A DNA stretch of 64,000 bases from Pseudogemmobacter hezensis (GTDB lineage Bacteria > Pseudomonadota > Alphaproteobacteria > Rhodobacterales > Rhodobacteraceae): assembly GCF_013155295.1 (NCBI RefSeq), contig NZ_JABJXT010000006.1:173356-237355 (forward strand). The letters run 5' to 3'. Made by a program: the position numbers and the translations under genes. How positions within the stretch are numbered: position 1 is the first letter of the stretch; each line of letters starts with the position of its first letter. This document shows positions 49,152 to 57,920 of this stretch, in pieces. The notes under the pieces were generated by a model. That model was given only the letters and a program-made list of their open reading frames with translations. It made no database searches and had not been told where the DNA came from.

Positions 49152-49249
49152 CCCGGTGGGAGAGGGCAATGACCCGGTGGGACTGGGAAATGACCCGGTG
49201 GGACTGGGAAATGACCCTGTGGGACTGGGAAATGATCCTGTGGGACAGG
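49150..49249. repeat. 21-bp tandem array before the GTA protease gene
   Basis: Four full units of 21 bases (49150-49170, 49171-49191, 49192-49212, 49213-49233) and 16 bases of a fifth, based on GACCCGGTGGGACTGGGAAA. The array starts at the second base of the g3.5 stop codon. It is open in the g4 frame and there would encode GNDPVGL repeats. Confidence 0.95.
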
Positions 49250-49284
49250 CCCGCAGGGATGGTTTCACGCAAAAGAGGTGCGCG

Positions 49285-49845
49285 ATGCTGGAACATAAAT
49301 TCTGCCAGCCCGAGGCTGGGCTGACCCTGACCGAGGGGCGTGAGATTTCGGGCTATGCCTCGCTTTTCGGGCTGCACGATCAGGGGGGGGATGTGGTGGT
49401 GCCCGGTGCCTATGCGAAATCACTGGCGGCGCTGGCGGCAAAGGGGCGCAGGGTGCGGATGCTGTGGCAGCATGACCCGACCCAGCCCATCGGCATCTGG
49501 GATGAGGTGCGCGAGGACAAGACCGGGCTTTGGGTCAAAGGGCGGCTGCTGAGCGACGTGGAAAAGGGGCGCGAGGCGGCTGCGCTTCTGGAGGCCGGGG
49601 CGCTTGACGGGCTTTCCATTGGCTATCGGACGCTGCGATCCGAGCGTGAGGGAAAGGGGCGCAGGCTGCTGGAGCTGGAGCTGTGGGAGGTCTCGCTGGT
49701 GACTTTTCCGATGCTGAGTGAGGCGCGGATAACCGCCAAATCAGAGACCTGTCCTGAGGCGCTTTCTGTCGAGCTGGAAGGGCTGGCCCAGCTTTTCAAC
49801 GAGGCCCGTGCGGGACTTGTGGCCCATCGCGCAGGCCAGGGCTGA
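49285..49845 (+). CDS. GTA prohead protease (g4)
   Basis: 186 residues from ATG 49285 with AGAGG 6 bases upstream. HK97-type prohead protease (U35/S78-like): ISGYASLFGLHDQGGDVVVPGAYAKSL, RVRMLWQHDPTQPIGIWDEV with the catalytic His, and LDGLSIGYRT with Ser. It trims the capsid protein during head maturation. The frame is open upstream through the 21-bp array; a start there would add a 43-residue repeat tail, which I consider unlikely because the good ribosome site is at 49285. Confidence 0.93.
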   Translation: MLEHKFCQPEAGLTLTEGREISGYASLFGLHDQGGDVVVPGAYAKSLAALAAKGRRVRMLWQHDPTQPIGIWDEVREDKTGLWVKGRLLSDVEKGREAAALLEAGALDGLSIGYRTLRSEREGKGRRLLELELWEVSLVTFPMLSEARITAKSETCPEALSVELEGLAQLFNEARAGLVAHRAGQG

Positions 49846-49884
49846 GGCCCTCGAAACTTTCCACCAGATCAAGAGGATCAAGGG

Positions 49885-51078
49885 ATGACCGAGAGAGAAA
49901 TCCGGGCCGGGGTGCATTCCCCGGGCCTGAGCCCGGCTGCGGAGGTGAAAACCGCCATGGCCGGTTTCCTGAAGGAATTCAGTTCCTTCCAGGCGGACGT
50001 GAAACAATCTTTGCAACATCAGGAAGAGCGAGTGACCATGCTTCAGAAGAAAACCATGACCTGGGGCCGCCCGGCACTTTCCACCTCGGTCGAGGAAAAT
50101 GCGCCCCATCAAAAGGCCTTCAACGCCTATCTGCGCTCGGGCGATGATGAGGGTTATCGCGGGCTGATCCCTGAGGGGAAAGCGATGTCGACGGCGGTGG
50201 CCGCAGATGGTGGCTATCTGGTCTCGCCGCAGACTGCAGATCAGATCCGCTCGATGCTGGTTTCGACCTCTTCCTTGCGGGCGGTTGCGAATGTGGTGCA
50301 GGTCGAGGCGACGTCTTTTGATGTGCTGATCGACCGCTCTGAGATCGGCTCGGGCTGGGCGACCGAAGCCGCGACGATTGCCGAGACCGCGACGCCCGCG
50401 CTGGAGCGGATCCAGATCCGCCTGCATGAGCTGTCGGCCATGCCAAAAGCCAGCCAGCGGCTGCTGGATGACAGCGCCTTTGATGTTGAAAGCTGGCTTG
50501 CGGGCAAGATCGCCACGCGCTTCATCCGCGCCGAGGCCTCGGCCTTTATAAACGGCGATGGGGTCGACAAGCCGCGCGGCATCCTGCTGCCGACCAAGGT
50601 CGCCAATGCCTCCTGGACCTGGGGCAATCTGGGCTATGTGCCCACGGGTGCTGCGGCCGATTTCGCCACCACCAACCCCGCCGATTGCATCATCAATCTG
50701 GTCTATGCGCTGGGGGCGGATTACCGCGCCAATGGCACCTTCCTGATGAACTCGAAAACCGCAGGTGCGGTGCGCAAGATGAAGGATGCCGATGGGCGCT
50801 TCCTGTGGTCGGACGGTCTGGCGGCGGGCGAGCCTGCGCGTCTGATGGGCTACGCCGTGCTGATCTGTGAGGATATGCCCGATGTCGGCGCGGGCACCTT
50901 CCCGATTGCCTTTGGCGATTTCAACGCGGGCTATACCATCGCCGAGCGCCCTGATCTGCGCATCCTGCGCGACCCCTTCTCGGCCAAGCCGCATGTCCTT
51001 TTCTATGCCACCAAGCGCGTCGGCGGCGACATCAGCGACTTTGCCGCAATCAAGCTCTTGCGCGTCGCAGCCACCTGA
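49885..51078 (+). CDS. GTA major capsid protein (g5)
   Basis: 397 residues, HK97 fold. Residues 1-60 form the removable delta/scaffold part (charged helix, FLKEFSSFQADVKQSLQHQEER). The mature coat starts near LSTSVEENAPHQKAFNAYLRSG and has VSPQTADQIRSMLVSTSSLRAVANVV, SGWATEAATIAETATPA, ASQRLLDDSAFDVESWLA, and FGDFNAGYTIAERPDLRILRD. It builds the small GTA head. GGATG context follows the protease gene by 39 bases. Confidence 0.96.
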   Translation: MTEREIRAGVHSPGLSPAAEVKTAMAGFLKEFSSFQADVKQSLQHQEERVTMLQKKTMTWGRPALSTSVEENAPHQKAFNAYLRSGDDEGYRGLIPEGKAMSTAVAADGGYLVSPQTADQIRSMLVSTSSLRAVANVVQVEATSFDVLIDRSEIGSGWATEAATIAETATPALERIQIRLHELSAMPKASQRLLDDSAFDVESWLAGKIATRFIRAEASAFINGDGVDKPRGILLPTKVANASWTWGNLGYVPTGAAADFATTNPADCIINLVYALGADYRANGTFLMNSKTAGAVRKMKDADGRFLWSDGLAAGEPARLMGYAVLICEDMPDVGAGTFPIAFGDFNAGYTIAERPDLRILRDPFSAKPHVLFYATKRVGGDISDFAAIKLLRVAAT

Positions 51079-51151
51079 CGGGGCTGGTCGGGGCCGGGCC
51101 TATGCGGTTCGGCCCCCGCTTTTCGATAGGGCTATGATGGGGGCGGGCGAG

Positions 51152-51763
51152 ATGAGACTGACGGAAGAGACGGCGGTGCCGGTGGCCGCCTTGCCGCTGG
51201 AGGCTTTGAGGCAGCATCTGCGCCTTGGCAGTGGTTTTGCACTGGCCGACAGGCAGGACAGGCTGCTGGAGGGCTATCTGCGCGCGGCAATCGCCGCGAT
51301 TGAGGGGCGGATCGCCAAGGCCCTGATCCGGCGCCGCTTTCTGCTGGAGATGGAAGGCTGGCGCGATGCCGAGGCGCAGGCTTTGCCCCTGGCTCCGGTC
51401 TCGGCGCTGGTCAGCATCGAGCTGGTCACGGCCCTGGGCGCGGCGCAGGTGCTGAGCCCGGCGCTTTACCGGCTGATCCAGGACCAGCATCGGCCGCGTA
51501 TCGCGGGCACCGGCGCGGCTATGCCCTGCCCACCGCAGGGCGGCCTTGTGCGGGTGGCATTCGAGGCGGGCTTTGGCCCGGACTGGGCTGCGGTGCCTGC
51601 CGATCTGCAGCAGGCGGTAATGCTGCTTGCCGCCGCCTATTATGAGTTTCGCCATGAGGGCGCAGGCCAGGCTGGGGCGCAGGGCGCGGGTCTGCCTGCG
51701 GCGGTCGAGGGGCTGATCGGGCGCTGGCGTCTGATCCGCGTGCTGGGGGGCGGGCGGCGATGA
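51152..51763 (+). CDS. GTA head-tail connector (g6)
   Basis: 203 residues if started at ATG 51152 (MRLTEETAVPVAALPLEALRQHLRLG); ATG codons at 51134 and 51137 are also in frame and the ribosome site does not decide. The sequence is of the phage gp6/connector (YqbG/HI1409-like) type: LEGYLRAAIAAIEGRIAKALIRRRF, ALYRLIQDQHRPRI, VAFEAGFGPDWAAVPADLQQAVMLLAAAYYEFR. It forms the adaptor under the portal. It overlaps g7 by 4 bases. Confidence 0.85.
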   Translation: MRLTEETAVPVAALPLEALRQHLRLGSGFALADRQDRLLEGYLRAAIAAIEGRIAKALIRRRFLLEMEGWRDAEAQALPLAPVSALVSIELVTALGAAQVLSPALYRLIQDQHRPRIAGTGAAMPCPPQGGLVRVAFEAGFGPDWAAVPADLQQAVMLLAAAYYEFRHEGAGQAGAQGAGLPAAVEGLIGRWRLIRVLGGGRR

Positions 51764-52098
51764 AAGCACCGCATCTGCGCCAGCAACTGGCATTGGAAGA
51801 GGCCAGCCGCAGTCCGGATGGCGCGGGAGGATTCTCGCTGTCCTGGGTGCTGGTCGGGCTTTTATGGGCCGAAATGAGCGCGGGCAGCGGCCGTGATGCG
51901 GCGGGTGAAGAGGTGGTGCTGACCTCGGTCGCCTGGCGGATCACGGTGCGCGGCGCGGCCCCGGGCATGGCGGAACGGCCAAAGCCTGGCCAGCGCTTTC
52001 GCCTGGGCCCCCGGATTTTCACCATTCTGGCGGTGGCAGAAAGCGATGCCTCGGGGCGCTGGCTGACCTGCACCTGCCGCGAGGAGGCCCCGAAATGA
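51760..52098 (+). CDS. GTA head closure protein (g7)
   Basis: 112 residues of the SPP1 gp16/HK97 head closure type: EEASRSPDGAGGFSLSWVLVGLLWAEM and FRLGPRIFTILAVAESDASGRWLTC. It seals the DNA-filled head and joins the tail. Overlaps g6 and g8 by 4 bases each. Confidence 0.88.
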   Translation: MKAPHLRQQLALEEASRSPDGAGGFSLSWVLVGLLWAEMSAGSGRDAAGEEVVLTSVAWRITVRGAAPGMAERPKPGQRFRLGPRIFTILAVAESDASGRWLTCTCREEAPK

Positions 52099-52490
52099 GC
52101 TATTCAGCGGCAGCTGCGCTGCAATCGGCGGTGTTTTTGCAGTTAAGCGCCAGCCCCGATCTGGCGGGCGTGGCGATCCACGATGCTTTGCCGCCGACGC
52201 CGCCGGGGCTTTTCGTGCTGCTCGGCCCTGAAGAGGTCCGCGATGCCTCGGACAAATCGGGGGCGGGGGCAGATCATCGTCTGATGATCAGCGTGATCAG
52301 CAATGCCGAGGGGTTCCTGGCGGCAAAGCGGGTGGCGGTGGCGATTTCGGATGCGCTGGCGGCAGCTGTGCCAGTCACGGATCGGGGCCGGGTGGTCAGC
52401 TTCCGGTTTGATCGTGCCCAGGCGCGGCGGCTCGATGAGGGGCGCATCCGCCGTATTGATCTGACCTTTCGCGCCCGGATCGAATTCTGA
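52095..52490 (+). CDS. GTA tail terminator (g8, DUF3168)
   Basis: 131 residues with the DUF3168 core ALQSAVFLQLSASPDLAGVAIHDALPP, PPGLFVLLGPEEVRDASDKSG, HRLMISVISNAEGFLAAKRVAVAISDAL. It caps the tail tube at the neck. Overlaps g7 by 4 bases. Confidence 0.9.
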   Translation: MSYSAAAALQSAVFLQLSASPDLAGVAIHDALPPTPPGLFVLLGPEEVRDASDKSGAGADHRLMISVISNAEGFLAAKRVAVAISDALAAAVPVTDRGRVVSFRFDRAQARRLDEGRIRRIDLTFRARIEF

Positions 52491-52522
52491 GCAGAACATC
52501 TTATATTTCAAGGAGAAAGCCC

Positions 52523-52936
52523 ATGGCAGTTCAGGCCGGGAAAGACCTTCTGATCAAGATAGACCAGACTGGCGACGGCCAGTTCGAGACCATTGCGGGC
52601 CTGCGGGCCACCCGCGCCAGCTTTAACGCCGAGACGGTCGAGGTCACCAGCCTGGAAAGCTCGGGCGGCTGGCGTGAGCTTTTGGCGGGGGCGGGGGTGA
52701 AATCCGCCAGCATCTCTGGCTCTGGCGTTTTCCGCGATGCGGAGACCGATGAGCGGGCGCGGCAGATTTTTTTCGACGGCGAGATCCCGGCTTTTCAGGT
52801 GGTGATCCCCGATTTCGGCGTGGTCGAGGGGCCGTTCCAGATCACCAGCCTCGAATATGCGGGCAGCCATAATGGCGAGGCGACCTATGAGGTCAGCCTG
52901 GCCTCGGCGGGGATCCTCAGCTTCACGGCGCTCTGA
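52523..52936 (+). CDS. GTA major tail protein (g9)
   Basis: 137 residues, tail tube family TIGR02126 (TP901-1-like): VQAGKDLLIKIDQTGDGQFETIAGLRATRASFNAETVEVTSLESSGGWRELLAGAG wording and VIPDFGVVEGPFQITSLEYAGSHNGEATYEVSLASAG. It forms the tube of the short GTA tail. AAGGAG precedes the ATG. Its stop overlaps the g10 start. Confidence 0.94.
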   Translation: MAVQAGKDLLIKIDQTGDGQFETIAGLRATRASFNAETVEVTSLESSGGWRELLAGAGVKSASISGSGVFRDAETDERARQIFFDGEIPAFQVVIPDFGVVEGPFQITSLEYAGSHNGEATYEVSLASAGILSFTAL

Positions 52937-53256
52937 TGGCGAACCCCTTTGCAGGTGAGGTCGAGATCACGCTCGACGGGGTGGCGCATATAGCCAGGCT
53001 GACGCTGGGGGCGCTGGCGGAACTTGAGGCGGATCTGGGCGAGACCTCGCTGATGGATCTGGTCGAGCGGTTCGAAGCGGGGCGCTTTTCAGGCCGCGAT
53101 GTGCTGGCGCTGGTGGTGGCGGGCCTGCGTGGCGGCGGCTGGCGGGGGCGCGCGGGTGATCTGATCGCGGTCGAGATCGGCGGCGGGCCTGTGGCTGCGG
53201 CCCAGGCGGCGGCGGCGCTGCTGGCGCGGGCGTTTGCGCTGCCGGAGGCGAGATGA
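52936..53256 (+). CDS. GTA tail assembly protein (g10)
   Basis: 106 residues, 'gene transfer agent family protein' type (tail assembly chaperone-like): VEITLDGVAHIARLTLGALAELEADLGETSLMDLVERFEAGRFSGRDVLALVVAGLRGG wording, and the C-terminus of small hydrophobic residues. Starts in TGATG with the g9 stop and ends in ATGA with g10.1. Confidence 0.88.
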   Translation: MANPFAGEVEITLDGVAHIARLTLGALAELEADLGETSLMDLVERFEAGRFSGRDVLALVVAGLRGGGWRGRAGDLIAVEIGGGPVAAAQAAAALLARAFALPEAR

Positions 53257-53507
53257 GCCGCAAATTCGACTGGCCAGGACTGATCAGGGCGGGGCTGCAC
53301 GGGCTGGGGCTGGAGCCTGCGGTCTTCTGGGCTCTGACGCCGGTCGAGTTGCGGATCATGCTGGGGGCGGAGCGGGGGGCTCCGCCCCTGACGCGGGCGC
53401 GGCTGGCCGAACTGGCCGCGTCATTTCCCGACAGGGTGCAAGGCAGCATGAAAGGGGTGGATGATGGCGGAAATGGATCAGCTGGCGGATCAGCTTTTGG
53501 GGCTTGA
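53253..53507 (+). CDS. GTA g10.1 phage tail assembly chaperone-like protein
   Basis: 84 residues, rcc01693/DUF2376 family: KFDWPGLIRAGLHGLGLEPAVFWALTPVELRIMLG and PLTRARLAELAASFPD. It corresponds to g10.1 of RcGTA. The last 47 bases overlap g11, and the true C-terminus after GSMKGVDD looks low in constraint (Gly/Ser-rich). Confidence 0.85.
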   Translation: MSRKFDWPGLIRAGLHGLGLEPAVFWALTPVELRIMLGAERGAPPLTRARLAELAASFPDRVQGSMKGVDDGGNGSAGGSAFGA

Positions 53508-54117
53508 GGATCGGCTGGGGGCCTCGGCGGCGATGGTCGCGGCTTTTGACGGCGAGCTGGCGCGGCTGCGCGATAGCGCGACCTTCACCTCGCGTGAGGT
53601 CTCGGCGCTGTCGAATGGCATTGCGGGCGGGTTGCGGCGGGCCTTTGACGGGCTGGCCTTTGACGGGCTGCGGCTGTCGGACGCGCTGAAGGGCGTGGCG
53701 CAAAGCATCGTTGACACGGTCTATTCGGTGGCGATGCGCCCGATCCACAATGCGGCGGGCGGCGCAATTGCCAATGGGATCAATGCGATGATGAGCGGGC
53801 TGATGCCTTTCGCCAATGGTGCGGGCTTTGCGCAGGGCCGGGTGATGCCCTTCGCCAATGGTGGCGTTGTCACCGGCCCGGTCAGCTTTCCGATGCGGGG
53901 TGGTCGCGGGCTGATGGGCGAGGCGGGCCCCGAGGCAATCATGCCGCTGACGCGCGGCGCGGATGGGCGTCTGGGCGTGCAGGCCCAGGGCGGCGGGCGT
54001 CCGGTCAATGTGGTGATGAACATCTCGACCCCCGATGTGGCGGGGTTCCGTCGCTCGGAAAGCCAGATCGCGGCGCAGATGGGGCGGGCGCTGGCCCGCG
54101 GCCAAAGGAACAGGTGA
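53461..54117 (+). CDS. GTA tail tape measure protein (g11)
   Basis: 218 residues; GTA tape measures are this short because the tail is short. N-terminal helical part (DQLADQLLGLEDRLGASAAMVAAFDGELARL), then an exact 15-base tandem duplication (53641-53670) coding AFDGLAFDGL, a hydrophobic segment (NAAGGAIANGINAMMSGLMPFANG) and a Gly-rich C-terminal part (GGVVTGPVSFPMRGGRGLMGEAGPEAIMPLTRG). Two Met starts are possible (53461 and 53464). Confidence 0.88.
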   Translation: MMAEMDQLADQLLGLEDRLGASAAMVAAFDGELARLRDSATFTSREVSALSNGIAGGLRRAFDGLAFDGLRLSDALKGVAQSIVDTVYSVAMRPIHNAAGGAIANGINAMMSGLMPFANGAGFAQGRVMPFANGGVVTGPVSFPMRGGRGLMGEAGPEAIMPLTRGADGRLGVQAQGGGRPVNVVMNISTPDVAGFRRSESQIAAQMGRALARGQRNR

Positions 54118-54126
54118 GGGCAGGCG

Positions 54127-54756
54127 ATGTTTCATGAGATCAGGTTTCCCGCCAATCTGAGCTTTGGCTCGGTGGGCGGGCCAGAGCGGCGGACCGAGAT
54201 CGTCGCGCTGGCCAATGGCTTTGAGGAACGCAATACCCCCTGGGCCCATTCGCGTCGCCACTATGATGCCGGGGTCGGGTTGCGCTCGCTGGATGATCTG
54301 GAGGCGCTGATTGCCTTTTTCGAGGCGCGGCGCGGGCAGCTGCACGGGTTTCGCTGGAAAGACTGGTCGGATTACCGTTCGTGCCTGCCCTCGCGCCTGA
54401 TCAGCCCGCTTGATCAGGTGATTGGTGTGGGTGACGGCACGACCACGGGCTTTGGGCTGGTGAAAACCTATGTCTCGGGGCTGGAAAGCTATGCCCGGCC
54501 GATTGCGAAACCTGTTGCCGGCAGCGTGCAGGTGGCGCTGTCTGATGACCCCAAGGTCGAGGGGATTGAGTTCGCGGTTAATCCTGCCAGTGGTCAGGTG
54601 GTTTTCGCCGTGCCACCACCCAAAGGCACCAGGATCACCGCCGGGTTTGAGTTCGACGTTCCGGTTCGCTTTGATGCCGACCGCATCCAGATCTCGGTCG
54701 CCAGCTTTCAGGCCGGCGATGTTCCCAATGTTCCGGTGGTGGAGATCAGGCTGTGA
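54127..54756 (+). CDS. GTA distal tail protein (g12, DUF2460)
   Basis: 209 residues of the TIGR02217/DUF2460 family: FHEIRFPANLSFGSVGGPERRTEIVALANGFEERNTPWAHSRRHYDAG and LEALIAFFEARRGQLHGFRWKDWSDYRSCLPS. It forms the distal tail ring that attaches the hub. Overlaps the g13 GTG start by 4 bases. Confidence 0.94.
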   Translation: MFHEIRFPANLSFGSVGGPERRTEIVALANGFEERNTPWAHSRRHYDAGVGLRSLDDLEALIAFFEARRGQLHGFRWKDWSDYRSCLPSRLISPLDQVIGVGDGTTTGFGLVKTYVSGLESYARPIAKPVAGSVQVALSDDPKVEGIEFAVNPASGQVVFAVPPPKGTRITAGFEFDVPVRFDADRIQISVASFQAGDVPNVPVVEIRL

Positions 54757-55661
54757 ACGAAGCGCTTCTGGAGCATTTGAGAACTGGCAACACCAATACC
54801 TGTCATTTATGGACCGTGACCCGGCGTGATGGCCTGGTGCTGGGGTTTACCGATCACGATTGCGCCCTGCAGGTCGGGGGCGTGGTCTATCGCGCCGGGG
54901 CCGGGCTGGATGCCTCGGCGCTGCAGCAGGCCACGGGGCTTTCGGTCGACAATTCTGAGGCCATCGGTGCCCTGAGCGGTGACGCGATTTCTGAGGCAGA
55001 TCTGGCAGCCGGGCATTATGATGGGGCTGAGGTGCGGATTTGGCTGGCCAACTGGCAGGTGCCCGCAGATCGGCACGAGCTGTTTCGCGGCACACTGGGC
55101 GAGGTGACGCGGCGCGGCGCCTCTTTCCGGGCCGAGCTGCGGGGGCTTTCTGAGCCCCTGGGTCAGCCGATGGGCTTTGCCTATACGCGCAGCTGCTCAG
55201 CTGTGTTGGGCGACAGGCGCTGCGGTTTTAATCCGCTGCAGCCGGGCTATTTCTGCGACATCGCGCTGCAGGAGGTCACGGATGATGGCCGGGTGTTCAC
55301 CTTTGATGATCTGCCCGGCTTCGAGCCGCGCTGGTTTGAGCATGGCCGTCTTGAGGTGCTGGATGGCGCGGCCAGCGGGCTGAATGCGATGATCCGCCAG
55401 GATGAGCTGCGCCAGGGCGGGCGGCGGGTGACTTTGTGGCAGGGCATCAGGGCCGCGCTTTTGCCCGGAGATCGGCTGCGTCTGATCGCAGGCTGTGACA
55501 AGTGGGCGCAAAGCTGTCGGTTGAAGTTTAATAATTTCAATAATTTCCGTGGCTTTCCTCATCTTCCGGAAGAGGATTGGCTGGCCAGCTATCCAAGGCA
55601 GGATCGCGCTGCGACGGGGGAAAGCCGCAGGCCCTCGCTCTTTCGGGGGGCGGGTGGATGA
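54753..55661 (+). CDS. GTA tail hub protein (g13, DUF2163)
   Basis: 302 residues, DUF2163/BR0599 family: NTCHLWTVTRRDGLVLGFTDHDCALQVGGVVYRAG, LGQPMGFAYTRSCSAVLGDRRCGF, LIAGCDKWAQSCRLKFNNFNNFRGFPHLP. The Cys residues in SCSAVLGDRRCGF and GCDKWAQSC are the ones that in the RcGTA hub hold an iron-sulfur cluster. GTG start overlaps g12. Confidence 0.93.
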   Translation: MNEALLEHLRTGNTNTCHLWTVTRRDGLVLGFTDHDCALQVGGVVYRAGAGLDASALQQATGLSVDNSEAIGALSGDAISEADLAAGHYDGAEVRIWLANWQVPADRHELFRGTLGEVTRRGASFRAELRGLSEPLGQPMGFAYTRSCSAVLGDRRCGFNPLQPGYFCDIALQEVTDDGRVFTFDDLPGFEPRWFEHGRLEVLDGAASGLNAMIRQDELRQGGRRVTLWQGIRAALLPGDRLRLIAGCDKWAQSCRLKFNNFNNFRGFPHLPEEDWLASYPRQDRAATGESRRPSLFRGAGG

Positions 55662-56107
55662 GCGGCTCTGCCATGATGGCGGATCTGGTGCTGCAAGAGG
55701 CGCGGCGCTGGATCGGCACACCTTATATCCACCAGGCCAGCTGCGCAGGGGCGGGAACCGATTGTCTGGGGCTGATCCGGGGCATCTGGCGGCGGCTTTA
55801 CGGGGCCGAGCCGTTTCCGATCCCCGCCTATAGCGCCGACTGGGCCGAGGCAGGGGGCACAGAGACGCTGCTTGACGCGGCAGGGAAATGGCTTTGTCCG
55901 CTCGGGCCTGGCGGCCCTGCGCCGGGCGACGTGCTGGTCTTCCGCATGCGTGAAGGCGGTATTGCCAAACATCTGGGTGTGCTGTCTGCCCCCTGGCCAG
56001 CGCCTCGTTTTATCCACGCCTATTCAGGCCATTATGTCAGCGAAAGCGCGCTGACCACCCCTTGGGCGCGACGGGTCGCGGCCGGGTTTTCCTTTCCGCC
56101 GATCTGA
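55658..56107 (+). CDS. GTA NlpC/P60 peptidase (g14)
   Basis: 149 residues from ATG 55658 (overlapping the g13 stop). NlpC/P60 catalytic Cys in GTDCLGLIRGIWR, His in KHLGVLS and Tyr/His near FIHAYSGHYVSESALT. It cuts peptidoglycan peptides when DNA is delivered to recipient cells. Followed by g15 after 18 bases. Confidence 0.92.
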   Translation: MSGSAMMADLVLQEARRWIGTPYIHQASCAGAGTDCLGLIRGIWRRLYGAEPFPIPAYSADWAEAGGTETLLDAAGKWLCPLGPGGPAPGDVLVFRMREGGIAKHLGVLSAPWPAPRFIHAYSGHYVSESALTTPWARRVAAGFSFPPI

Positions 56108-56125
56108 CGAACGGAGCGATAAATC

Positions 56126-57847
56126 ATGGCCACGCTTTTGCTTTCAGCTGCCGGTGCCGCACTTGGCGCGGGGTTCGGCGGCACCATTCTGGGCCTTTCC
56201 GGCGCGGTGATCGGGCGGGCCATCGGTGCGACAGCCGGGCGGCTGATCGACCAGAGGATCCTGGGTGGCGGCTCTGAGGCGGTCGAGGTTGGCCGCATCG
56301 ACCGCCTTCGCCTGATGGGGGCCGGAGAGGGGCAGCCGATTGCAAAAACCTGGGGGCGGGTGCGGCTGGCAGGGCATGTGATCTGGGCCTCGCAATTCGA
56401 AGAGCACAGCGAGACCCGTCGCGGCGGCAAGGGCGGTGGCGGCCAGTCGGTCACGCAGTATTCCTACACGGTCAGCCTGGCGATTGGCCTTTGCGAAGGT
56501 GAGATCCTGAAGGTCGGGCGCATCTGGGCTGACGGCAGCGAAATCGCGCCGGGCAGCCTTGCGCTGCGGGTTTATCATGGGCGCGAAGATCAGCTTCCCG
56601 ACCCGAAGATCGAGGCGGTCGAGGGGGCGGGCACGGTTCCTGGCTTTCGCGGCCTTGCCTATGTGGTGATCGAGGATCTGGACCTCACGCCCTATGGCAA
56701 TCGTGTGCCGCAGTTCAGCTTTGAGGTGGTGCGCAATGCCCAGGGGCCGGGCGTCGCGCCGGAACGTGTGCTCTCGGATGTGATCCATGCGGTGGCGATG
56801 ATCCCGGGCACGGGCGAGTATTCGCTGGCCACCACGCCCGTTCACCTGAGTTATGGGCCGGGCGAGAATGTCGCCGTGAACAGCAATGCGCCCTCGGGTC
56901 TGACTGATTTTTCCACCAGCCTGAACCAGCTGGGGGATGAGCTGCCGGGCTGTGGCTCGGTCTCGCTGGTGGTGTCCTGGTTCGGGTCAGATCTGCGCTG
57001 TGGTGACTGTAAGATCCAGCCGAAGGTGGAACAGAGCGCGTTTGACGGCGTGGGCATGTCCTGGCGTGCTGGCGGCATCACGCGCAGTCAGGCCGCGCAT
57101 GTGGCGCAGCGCGACGGCAGCCCGGTCTATGGCGGCACCCCCGCCGATGCGGCGGTGATCGAGGCGATCCGGGCCATTCGCGCCCGCGGCCAGGAGGTGA
57201 TGTTCTACCCCTTCATCCTGATGGAGCAGCAGTCTGACAATGGCCTGCCAGACCCCTGGAGCGGTGCCGCAGATCAGCCGGTCATGCCCTGGCGCGGGCG
57301 CATCACCGGATCCGTGGCCCCGGGCCGGGCCGGCACCAGCGACAGAACGGCGCTGGCGGATGCTGAGGTCGCGGCCTTCTTTGGCTCGGCCAACCCTGCA
57401 GATTTCACCCCGGCTGCGGATCACGTCCTCTATACCGGCCCGCAGGAATGGCGCTATCGCCGCTTTATCCTGCATTATGCGCATCTATGTGCGCAGGCAG
57501 GCGGCGTGGAGGCATTTTGCATCGGCTCAGAGATGCGCAGCCTGACGCAGTTGCGCAATGCGGAGGATGCGTTTCCTGCGGTCGCGCAGCTGATCCGGCT
57601 GGCCGGGGAGGTGCGGGCGATCCTCGGGCCTGATACCAAAATCAGCTATGCCGCCGACTGGACGGAATATGGCAGCTATGCGGTCGGCGATAACCTCTAT
57701 TTCCCGCTTGATGATCTCTGGGCGCATGAAGCGGTCGATTTTATCGGGATCGACAACTCTGTGTCGCTAACCTGTCCGAGATTTACCCAGCCTAATCATG
57801 GTGTCTATCCTATTGTTACCATGACAAAATCTTCCAATCACGCCTGA
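56126..57847 (+). pseudogene. GTA tail/baseplate multidomain protein (g15), 5' part only, cut by an island
   Basis: The open frame gives 573 residues, of which the first 544 match g15, normally about 1,300 residues. The N-terminal hydrophobic Gly-rich segment (LSAAGAALGAGFGGTILGLSGAVIG) and tail-tip part lead to the TIM-barrel domain (FYPFILMEQQSDNGLPDPW, YRRFILHYAHLCAQAGGVEAFCIGSEMRSLTQLR, ISYAADWTEYGSY, DLWAHEAVDFIGIDN). After Asp543-Asn544 (57757) the frame runs 29 unrelated residues to the stop at 57845-57847. The rest of the barrel, the Phage-tail_3 part and the C-terminus are missing. The break coincides with the start of the integrase-bearing island. Confidence 0.92.
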
Positions 57848-57877
57848 CCAAGCCTTACCTGCCTGTGCTCTGCATAG

Positions 57878-57899
57878 GGTCTGAAACTTGGTCCAGACC
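57878..57899. promoter_or_regulatory. Operator-like inverted repeat before the integrase
   Basis: GGTCTG (57878-57883) and CAGACC (57894-57899) around 10 bases, ending 21 bases before the integrase ATG. A second repeat, CATGGT (57797-57802) / ACCATG (57818-57823), lies nearer the junction. Either may bind a repressor, the integrase arm domain or an excisionase. Confidence 0.4.
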
Positions 57900-57920
57900 A
57901 TGGCCCGAAATGGAGGAAAG

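Noticed and set aside
49150..49249. CRISPR array
   Set aside because: Units are contiguous 21-base copies without spacers, so it is a plain tandem repeat.
49156..49284. N-terminal extension of the prohead protease
   Set aside because: The good ribosome site and the family N-terminus are at 49285; the extension is only repeat DNA. Kept as a finding because it remains open.
57740..57847. Frameshift or assembly error as the cause of the g15 truncation
   Set aside because: No g15 sequence continues in any frame after 57757, and an integrase with a different gene set begins at once; insertion explains this better.
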